From a bacterium (GTDB taxonomy: Bacteria; Myxococcota; UBA727; JAUIJE01), in assembly GCA_030431455.1 (NCBI GenBank), contig JAUIJE010000007.1, forward strand, positions 310,001 to 374,000: DNA of 64,000 bases, in the 5' to 3' direction. Under the pieces are notes generated by a model. It did no database searches and was not told where the DNA came from. It saw only the letters and a list, made by a program, of their open reading frames with translations. Each line of letters begins with the position of its first letter. Position 1 is the stretch's first letter. Both the position numbers and the translations under genes were made by a program. Shown in pieces: positions 52,365 through 60,500 of this stretch.

Positions 52365-53498
52365 GTGGGGACCAAAAGCAAAGCCGAACCGATGAAGAAT
52401 GTGTTTGTCACCGGCTTCCCGGGGTTCATCGGGAAGCGCCTGGCCGCGCGCCTGTTGACGGAAAAGCCGCGGACGACGCTGACGCTGCTGGTGCAGGAGA
52501 AGTTCCTGTCGGACGCGCGCCAGTACGTGAAGACGCTGGGGGACAAGGCCGAGCGGGTCAAGGTCGTGGCCGGCGACGTGGCCAAGATGGACCTCGGTCT
52601 GTCCGGGCCCGAGATCGAGGCCCTGTGCGAACACACCACGCACGTCTTCCACCTCGCCGCGATCCAGTACCTGGGCGGGCCCGGCGGCGACTACGAACGG
52701 GTGAACGTGGGGGGCACGCGCAACATGCTCATGCTCGCCCAGGAGATGAAAAAGCTCACCCGGTTCGTGCACTTCTCGACGTGCTACGTCTCGGGCGACC
52801 GCATCGGGGTCATCACCGAGGACGAGCTCGATTGTGGCCAGACGTTCCGCAATCCCTACGAAGAGACCAAGTACCGGGCGGAAAAAATCGTGCGCGCGGC
52901 CATGGAGCGTTTGCCCATCACCGTGCTGCGGCCGTCCATCGTCGTCGGGGACAGCGCCACCGGGGAGATCGATCGGTTCGACGGCGTGTACGGGATGGGC
53001 ATCCTGATCGTGACCAGTCCCATTGGGGTGCCCCTGCCCCTGCCCGGCGCGGGCATCGCCCCGCTCAACGTCGTGCCGGTGGACTTTGTGACCCGCGCGG
53101 CCATCGCGCTGTCGGTGCGCAAAGAGGCGGCGGGCAAGACGTTCCACCTCGTCGACCCCAATCCGCTGTCGACCCGGCATGTGTACGAGCTGATCGCCAA
53201 ACGCGCCGGCAAGAAGCTCCCCCGGGTGCGCCTGTCCTATGGCATTGCCAAACGCCTGCTGCGCATGCCGGTGATCGAACGGTTTTCCCGACGACAGGCC
53301 CAGGCCCTCGACTATCTCAACCACCTCGCCATCTACAACTGCGCCAACACCCTCGAGCACCTCGACGGGAGCGGCGTGCTGTGCCCGCGCATCGACACCT
53401 ACGTCGACAAACTCATGAACTACGCGAGCAAGGCCCTGCGCCAACGCCAGACCGGGCGCCGCACCCTCCCCGCCCGCGCGGATCCTTACGACCGATGA
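52365..53498 (+). CDS. NAD-dependent epimerase / fatty acyl reductase-like SDR protein
   Basis: 377 residues. The Rossmann glycine motif VFVTGFPGFIGKRLAARLL, the VFHLAAIQYLGG segment, the catalytic YEETKYRAEKIV (YxxxK) and LRPSIVVGDSATGE place it in the extended short-chain dehydrogenases, close to thioester reductase / male-sterility NAD-binding proteins. GTG at 52365 and ATG at 52392 (MKNVFVTG) are both possible starts. Its stop overlaps the next gene by ATGA. Confidence 0.82.
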   Translation: MGTKSKAEPMKNVFVTGFPGFIGKRLAARLLTEKPRTTLTLLVQEKFLSDARQYVKTLGDKAERVKVVAGDVAKMDLGLSGPEIEALCEHTTHVFHLAAIQYLGGPGGDYERVNVGGTRNMLMLAQEMKKLTRFVHFSTCYVSGDRIGVITEDELDCGQTFRNPYEETKYRAEKIVRAAMERLPITVLRPSIVVGDSATGEIDRFDGVYGMGILIVTSPIGVPLPLPGAGIAPLNVVPVDFVTRAAIALSVRKEAAGKTFHLVDPNPLSTRHVYELIAKRAGKKLPRVRLSYGIAKRLLRMPVIERFSRRQAQALDYLNHLAIYNCANTLEHLDGSGVLCPRIDTYVDKLMNYASKALRQRQTGRRTLPARADPYDR

Positions 53499-53944
53499 GC
53501 ACGTTCATCGTCTGCCGGCGTGAAACCCTCCGGGTTCGCCCCGCAGACGTGGCCCAGTGCCGCCGGGCCCTGGCCACCGACCCCGCCATCGCGGCCCCGG
53601 GCCCCGACGACGACGAGATTTGCCAGGCCCTCTACTTCGCCCGCGCCCTGCCTGCGGTGCTCGATGTGATGGCCGACCCCCGGGCCCACGCCGGCGGGCG
53701 CGCGGTCCGGCCCACCGCCTGCCAGCCGCCCCCGCCCGGCCCCGCCCCCCTGCTCGCGGTGGCGATTCACGAGGTGGGCACAGAGCTCATTTTGGTCCGC
53801 TTCGCCCCGCGCGACGACGACGCGCCGGTCACCGCCGCCATCGCCCCGGCCGCGGGCGCGATGTGCCGCTTCGTGCTCCAAGCCCGCCCAGAAGGAGACA
53901 CCACCGTCGTGCTCAAGCGCTTTTCCGTCGGCACCACACAATGA
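53495..53944 (+). CDS. hypothetical protein
   Basis: 149 residues, translationally coupled to the SDR gene by ATGA overlap. Pro- and Ala-rich, with no signal peptide; a beta-alpha pattern at the start (TFIVCRRETLRVRPADVAQC) and end (MCRFVLQARPEGDTTVVLKR). No family recognised. Confidence 0.6.
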   Translation: MSTFIVCRRETLRVRPADVAQCRRALATDPAIAAPGPDDDEICQALYFARALPAVLDVMADPRAHAGGRAVRPTACQPPPPGPAPLLAVAIHEVGTELILVRFAPRDDDAPVTAAIAPAAGAMCRFVLQARPEGDTTVVLKRFSVGTTQ

Positions 53945-53982
53945 CCGCAGCAGCCCACCCTGACTTGCGATAGGGTCGGACC

Positions 53983-56472
53983 ATGGTCAAAGCCCTCGCG
54001 CCGGGACAGCTTCGCTGGACGGTCAACGACGCCTCCCTCGACATCGCCGCCCTGGAAAAACACAAAGACGACCTCACCGGCAAGCCGGGGGCGCTGGGCC
54101 AAGAGCGCGCGCTGGCGGCGCTGGAGCTCGGTCTTGGCATCCGCCAGCGGGGTTACAACATCTTCGTGGTCGGGGCCTCGGGCACGGGGCGCACGTCGAC
54201 GTTGCGCACCGTGCTCGACGAGCAAGCCCGCACCGACCCCGTCCCCGACGACGTGATCTTGGTGTACAACTTCGAGGACCGCGACCGTCCACATACATTG
54301 TGTGTGCCCCCGGGCGAAGGGCCGGGCATCCGCCGCCGGTACGAGACCCTCGTGGAGAAGATGATCGCGGAGCTGGAAAAGGCGTTCGAGAGCGAGACCT
54401 TCCTCTCCCAGCGGCAAGACCTGGAGCGCGCCCACGACGAGCGCGCCGACGAGAACCTCCAAGACATCGAGGCCGAAGCCAAGGCCGCGGGGTTTCTGCT
54501 CACCCGGGCCCAAGGCAGCCTCTCCCTCGGGGTGGCCGACGCCGCGGGCAACCCCATGGGCGAAGAAGAGTACGAACAGCTCACCGCCGAGCAAAAACAA
54601 GCGTACGAGGAGGCCGCCGAGGGCCTGCAAGGGGGGCTCGAGGACGCCCTGCGCAAGATCCGCGTGGTCGAACGCGAGACCGACGAGGAGCTCGAAGCCC
54701 TGAGCCGCGCGACCGCGGCCGAAGCCATCGACCCCCTGTTCGCCGAAGCCGAGAGCGACCTCTCGGCCCACCCTGCCCTCGTCGACCACCTCGCGCGGGC
54801 CAAAGCCGATGTGCTCGACCGGCTGCGCCGTCTCGTGCCCAGCGACGTGCCCGAGCAAGAACAGGACGGTCCCGAGCGCGCGACCACCCACCAACGGCGC
54901 CTGATCGAAGAAGAACTCGACCTCGGGCACGACGAGCCCGCCCTGCTCCGCTACCGGGTGAACGTGCTCGTGACCCGGGACAAAGACGGGGGCGCCCCCG
55001 TGGTCGTCGAGACCCACCCCACCGCGAGCAAACTCATCGGGCGCATCGTGCACAAGACCCGCGGGGGGGAAGCCACCACCGATCACACCCGCATCAAGGC
55101 CGGGGCGCTCTTTTTCGCCAATGGTGGATACCTGATTCTGCAAGCCCAAGACCTGTTTCGCGAGCCCACCGCGTGGGAAGGACTCAAGCGGGCCCTGAAG
55201 AACCACTCCCTCGAGCTCGACGACCCGGGCGAACCCGGGCGCATGCTCACCATGGAGAACCTCCGCCCCGAGCCGCTCCCCCTCGCGGTCAAGGTCTGCC
55301 TCATCGGCACCCCCGATTTGTATTACGCGCTCGCGCGCACCGATCCGGACTTCAACAAGCTGTTCAAGGTGAAGGTCGACTTCGACCTCGAGATGGACCG
55401 GTCCCCCGAGCGGGTGGGCAACTACCTCCGCTTCCTCGTCGGACTGGCCCACGAAGAGGGGCTGTTGCCCCTCGACACCTCCGGCGCCGGGCGCCTGATC
55501 GAACACGCCGCCCGGGTCTCGCAGAACCGCGGCCGGCTGACCACGCGGTTCGGTTGGATCGCGGACCTGGTGCGGGAGGCGAGCTTCTTCGCCAAGAAGG
55601 CCGGGGCCGAGCGCATCACCCGGGCGCACGTGAAGACCGCGCTCGATGCCCGGGCCGAGCGCGAGGGGTTCCTCGAGCTGCGCATGCACGAGGACATCGC
55701 CGACAACCGGGTCCGCATCGACACCGCGGGAGAGGTCGTGGGCCAAGCCAACGGCCTCACCGTGATCGACCTCGGCAGCTACCAGTTCGGGACGCCGGCG
55801 CGCATCACCTGCCGGGTGGGCGCGGGCAAAGGCGAGCTCGTCGACATCGAACGCGAGACCGAGCTGGGCGGGCCCATCCACACCAAGGGCACAATGATAT
55901 TGCGCGGCATCCTGCTCGACCGGTTTGGGCAAGAGGGCCCGCTCAAGCTCTCCGCCTCGGTCTGCATCGAGCAGTCCTACTCCGACATCGACGGCGACAG
56001 CGCGTCGTTGGCCGAGTGCTGTGCCCTGTTCTCAGCCCTCGCCGACGTGCCCCTGGCCCAGAAGTACGCGATGACCGGGTCCATCGACCAGCGCGGGCAG
56101 GTCCAGGCGGTGGGCGGGGTGAACGAGAAGATCGAGGGGTTCTTCCGGGCCACCAGCCAACGCGACGAGAAGGGGCCCTACGGGGTCCTGATCCCGGTGT
56201 CCAACCTGCAGGACCTGATGCTCGACGAGGAGGTCGTCGCGGCCGCCGACGACGGCCGGTTCTCGGTGCACGCGGTGGCCACCCTCGAAGAGGCCCTCGA
56301 GCACCTCACCGGCATGCCCTGGGAGACCCTCCGCGAACGCGCGGCCCACACCCTCGAGCGCTTCGCCGACATCACCCGCGAGCGGGGCGACGGCGATCGG
56401 CGCGCGCCGAGGTCCGGTGGCCGGCCCCAGGTCGCGGCCAAGAGCGACCAAGAGCCGCGGTCCCAAAGCTGA
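53983..56472 (+). CDS. Lon-type ATP-dependent protease (AAA_32/LonH-like)
   Basis: 829 residues. The N-terminal AAA-like domain has a Walker A variant with arginine in place of lysine (GASGTGRTS, about residue 66); a long helical insertion follows (about 120-300). The C-terminal S16 protease domain has the Ser-Lys dyad Ser673 (DGDSASLAECCA) and Lys716 (GVNEKIEGFFRA), 43 residues apart as in E. coli Lon. This layout matches the YcbZ/LonH branch rather than canonical Lon. Its substrate is unknown. A Lys-to-Arg Walker A is frequent in this branch, as far as I recall. Confidence 0.88.
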   Translation: MVKALAPGQLRWTVNDASLDIAALEKHKDDLTGKPGALGQERALAALELGLGIRQRGYNIFVVGASGTGRTSTLRTVLDEQARTDPVPDDVILVYNFEDRDRPHTLCVPPGEGPGIRRRYETLVEKMIAELEKAFESETFLSQRQDLERAHDERADENLQDIEAEAKAAGFLLTRAQGSLSLGVADAAGNPMGEEEYEQLTAEQKQAYEEAAEGLQGGLEDALRKIRVVERETDEELEALSRATAAEAIDPLFAEAESDLSAHPALVDHLARAKADVLDRLRRLVPSDVPEQEQDGPERATTHQRRLIEEELDLGHDEPALLRYRVNVLVTRDKDGGAPVVVETHPTASKLIGRIVHKTRGGEATTDHTRIKAGALFFANGGYLILQAQDLFREPTAWEGLKRALKNHSLELDDPGEPGRMLTMENLRPEPLPLAVKVCLIGTPDLYYALARTDPDFNKLFKVKVDFDLEMDRSPERVGNYLRFLVGLAHEEGLLPLDTSGAGRLIEHAARVSQNRGRLTTRFGWIADLVREASFFAKKAGAERITRAHVKTALDARAEREGFLELRMHEDIADNRVRIDTAGEVVGQANGLTVIDLGSYQFGTPARITCRVGAGKGELVDIERETELGGPIHTKGTMILRGILLDRFGQEGPLKLSASVCIEQSYSDIDGDSASLAECCALFSALADVPLAQKYAMTGSIDQRGQVQAVGGVNEKIEGFFRATSQRDEKGPYGVLIPVSNLQDLMLDEEVVAAADDGRFSVHAVATLEEALEHLTGMPWETLRERAAHTLERFADITRERGDGDRRAPRSGGRPQVAAKSDQEPRSQS

Positions 56473-56688
56473 GATCCGCTTTTTCTTCTGGGGACTTGCG
56501 GTGCCCAGCCGCAACTGCGTCCGCGGGCCCCCGGACACCATCAAGAGGGTCGACCCCGCGTGCGTCCGGAGACGCCGGGTCGGTGCCCCACAAAGCGATC
56601 GCGACCTCGCAGAGACGAGGGGGCGGACCGGTGTGTTCGCCCGCGGGGCTTTGGCGGTGGTGGGGGTGGGCCCTCGGGGAAGGCCTCG

Positions 56689-56701
56689 CAACCATTTGAT
56701 T
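56689..56701 (-). promoter_or_regulatory. IHF-consensus site in a convergent intergenic region
   Basis: AATCAAATGGTTG on the minus strand fits WATCARNNNNTTR completely. It lies in the 275-bp gap between the Lon-type protease and the enoyl-CoA hydratase, both ending there; I see no promoter or other gene in this gap. Confidence 0.4.
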
Positions 56702-56747
56702 TTACATCATTTTTCACGCCGCCATCGGCGGCGGCAGCGCCGGCCCG

Positions 56748-57530
56748 TTACTTCCCCTGGAACACCGCGGGCCGTTTTTCCCGAAACGCGGCCAAGGCTT
56801 CGACCCGGTCCGTCGTGAACAATGTCACTTCATAGGCGCGGCGCTCCAGCACCAACCCCTCCTGGATGCCGATGCCGTACCCGCCGACGATGGCGGACTT
56901 GGCCGCTTCAACCGCCAGGGGCGCGCACTTTTTGATCTCGTCGGCGATGGCCCGGCACTTGGCCACCGCTTCGCCCGCGGGGGTCACGTACTCGCAGAGC
57001 CCGACCGCGAGCGCGTCGGGTCCAGACAGGCGCCGGGCGGTGAAGATCAACTCCTTGGCCCGGGCCAATCCCACCAACCGGGGCAAACGCTGGGTGCCGC
57101 CCGCCCCGGGAATGATCCCGAGGGCGCACTCGGTGAGCCCCACGGTGGCGCGCTCGGTGAGCACGCGGAAATCGCACGCGAGCATCAGCTCGCACCCGCC
57201 CCCGAAGGCGAACCCGTCCACCGCGGCAAACGTCGGCATCGGCAGCCCCTCGACGAGGTCCATGGTCCCGCGGATGAGCCGCAAGAACGATCGGGTCTGT
57301 TCCTCACTCATCCCCGCGCGCTCTTTGAGGTCGGCGCCCGCGCAGAACGACTTGTCCCCCGCCCCGGTGAACACCACCGCCCGCACGTCCCGCCGGGGCG
57401 CGAGCTGTTCGATGCGCGCACACAGCGCTTCGAGGAGCGGCCGGTTGAGGGCGTTGCGCTGCGCGGGGCGGTTCAAGGTCACCACCGCCACCTGTTCGGT
57501 CACGTCCAACAACACCAACTCTTCGCTCAT
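56748..57530 (-). CDS. enoyl-CoA hydratase
   Basis: 260-residue crotonase-fold enzyme of fatty-acid beta-oxidation. Canonical residues are present: the oxyanion-hole AGADLKERAG and AAVDGFAFGGGCELMLACDF, and LGIIPGAGGTQRLPRLVG with the second catalytic glutamate region (TECALGIIPGAGG). ATG at 57530 is preceded by GAGGAGG. It is preceded on the minus strand by the large TPR gene, 36 bp away. Confidence 0.92.
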   Translation of the reverse strand: MSEELVLLDVTEQVAVVTLNRPAQRNALNRPLLEALCARIEQLAPRRDVRAVVFTGAGDKSFCAGADLKERAGMSEEQTRSFLRLIRGTMDLVEGLPMPTFAAVDGFAFGGGCELMLACDFRVLTERATVGLTECALGIIPGAGGTQRLPRLVGLARAKELIFTARRLSGPDALAVGLCEYVTPAGEAVAKCRAIADEIKKCAPLAVEAAKSAIVGGYGIGIQEGLVLERRAYEVTLFTTDRVEALAAFREKRPAVFQGK

Positions 57531-57566
57531 GGCGACCTCCTCACAATGTCTTTGCAGCCTTCGCGG

Positions 57567-60500
57567 TCACGCGTCGATGGCGAAACACAACCGCTGCCGG
57601 GCGGTGAAATGTTCGTCGCTCACCGCGTAGCCCGCGAGGTCGCGCAACACCGGGGACTGCTCCACCGAGCCGCGGATTTCTTCGGGGCTGGCCCCGAGGC
57701 GGGTGCCCTCGTCGCGGGCCGCGAGCTGCAGGGCGGCGGTGAGGTCCGCGGACAACAGCAGCCCGGCCCGGGCCTCGGTCAGCGGCAAGGCGGACAAGAA
57801 CGCGTCGAAGTCAATGCGATTGGATTCGGACGCGAGCTGGGCCACGGGCTCGGCCAGGGCTTTGCGCACCCCGCGGGGAAGCGCGGAGGCCACCCGCTTG
57901 GCCAGCACGTCGAGGTCGGGGCGGTCGGCGAGGGGCACGAAGTTTTTGTCCACCGCGCGGCCCACCGCGGACAAGAACGCGCGGAGCTGGGCCGTGTCCA
58001 TGCCCGCGATGAGGTGGTGGCCGCACCGCAACGCGCAGAGCTTGCGACCGAGCAAGAACCGCTGGGCCCGGGTGGGGTGCGTGGTGGTGACGGTGGCCCC
58101 GACGACGAGCGCGGGGGGGGATTGGTTGTGGGCCGCCACCACCTGGGCTTTGCGCTGGGTGCGGTACACGTCGTAGCTGAGCCCCCCGAGGGCGTGGGCC
58201 AGGCGATCGGACAGCCGGCGCAGGCTGTCGTCAGAGCGTTTGCCGAGGATGTTGCGCTTGTCGACCTCGTAGACCGCGAGGTCGTCGGGGTTGACCTTGC
58301 CGAGCTCGGCCGCGATCAAGAACAGAATGTCGTGAACGACATTGCGCTCGTCGGGGTGCAGCACCTGAGAGGTGAGTTCGCCCGGGGACAAAGACTCGCC
58401 CGCGTCGCTGAGCACCCGGGCTTGGTTTTCGTGGAAGAACAGGTCCTCGTCCTCGTTGGCCAGCCGCATCACGCTCAGCAGCTCGGCCGCGACGTAGGCC
58501 CGGTCGAACTCGCGCTTTTGGCTCCAGGCATCGAACAGCGCGTGCAGGCTCTCGGGCCGGAGCACCCCGTCGCGCACGATGCGGCGGTGCTCTTCGATCG
58601 CCCGGCGCACCTGGGTGGGCGACTGGCTGTAGAGGTCGGCGAGGTAGGCGCGCAGCTCGGCGTAGCTGGGGTCGAGTTCGAGCCCCCGACGGGCGATGTG
58701 AATGGCCCGGTCGGTGTCCTTTTGGCGGTCGGCGACGAGTTGGGCGGCGCGGTGCAGCAGCTCCGCGGCGGCGTGGGGCTCGGCCTCGGCGGCCAGGTCT
58801 TCGGCCCGTCTCGCGGTGGCGTTGAGGTAGCCCTCGAGGTCACCGGTCTTTTCGTACATCTCGGCGATGGTCGAGGTGATCTCACGGGCTTGATCCGGCG
58901 AGCACAAGGGCAGCGCGGCTTCGTATTCGGCCACCGCCTTTTTCGCGTCGTTGAGTTCGCCTGCGTAGAGCGCGGCCAGGGCCAAGTGCTCCTCGCGCTT
59001 TTCGTCGGGGGTCTGGGCCGCGTTGAGCAGTTGCTGGTGGGTGGCGAGGGCCTGGGCCGGCGACCCGCTCTGGGCGTAGGCCTTGGCGAGCAGGCGCCGG
59101 GCCTCTTTGTCGTCGGGATTGACCGCGAGCGCGGCGGTGAGGCTGCGCACCGCGTGGGTGACATCGGGCTGGTGCCGCACATAAATCACGCCCAGCCGTT
59201 TGTGGAGCTGACCCAATGCTTTGGGATCGCCGGGCAACTCGATGCGCCGGACCATGGCGTCCACCGCGCCCTCCCATTGCTCAAGGTCGAACCGGATCTC
59301 GCCCAGGTGCTCGAGGGCCACGACGTTGTTGGCGTCGATTTGCAGGACGTTTTCGTAGACCGCGCAAGCGTCTTCACGCTGTTGGAGCCGCTCGTCGAGG
59401 ACCAGGGCGGCCTTGAGGTACAAGTCGACCTGACGCGAACCCGAACTCGCGTCCGCCGCGCCCTTGTACAGCCGGACCAGCTGCGGCCACCGGGAGTGGG
59501 CGACCAACAGCGCTTCGAGGTCGGCGAAGGCCTGGCGGTGGTCGGGATCGCGGTCGAGCACCTGGAAGTAACTCTCCGCCGCGGCGTCGATGTTGCCGAA
59601 GCGGTCGCGCTGCAGCGCCCCCACCCGCAGGAAGATGTCGATGGCCCGCTTGGGGTCTTTGGAGGCCTGGGCCTCGAACGCGAGCATGCGCAGCTCGTCC
59701 TGCGGCTTGTCCGACGCGCCGTAGATCGCCTTGAGCCGGACGATGGCGGGGAGGTGGTTCTGGTCGACGGACAGCGCCATCTCGAACTGCTCGGCCGCGA
59801 CATCCGGCTGCTTGAGCTTGCGCTCGGCGATGTTGCCCATCTTCATCGACAAGTCGATGATCCGGGCCGGGTCGCTCTCCGCCGACCGCTCGCGCTCGTA
59901 CAATTGGTAGAGGCCATCCCAGCCGCCACGCTCCCGGTAGGCCTGTTCGGCCGCCCGCAATGCAATGGGATTGAGCGGGTCAAACTCCAGCACCTTGAGG
60001 TAGGACGGCAGCGCGTCCTCGGGCGGGTCGAGCTTGTCCTCTTTGTAGCCCGCGACCTCGAGGTAGAGGGCGGCCACGTCCTGGTGGCGGGGCTCGAGCT
60101 GGGCCAACCGCTCGGCGTAGTGGATGGCTTTTTGGTAGTCGTGCACCTGCAACGACGTGCCCACCAGCGCGCGCAGGGCGTTCTTGTCGGTGTCGTCGAG
60201 CTTGAGCAGCTCCACGTAGCTCTCGGTGGCCTTCTCGGGATCGTCGAGGGCGTAGAGGTGGAGCTCGGCCAGCTGCCGGAGGTTGGCGATCTGCGAGCCC
60301 CGCTCGGGCAGCACCTTGTGCATGCGTTGTCGCGCGTCGACCTCGAGGCGGCCGTCCCCGCGGCGGGCGCACAGCCCCACCAAATGTTGATGGGCCACGA
60401 GCAAATGGGGGGCGTCGGCGATGGCGGCTTCGTACGCTTCCATCGCCTCGGTGGGCCGCGACAACCGGCGGTCGAGAATCTCTGCGGTGCGGCACCGCAT

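Noticed and set aside
56473-56747. Possible small gene in the convergent gap behind the Lon-type protease
   Set aside because: Open frames here lack ribosome sites and cross the IHF-like site; nothing beyond that site is supported.
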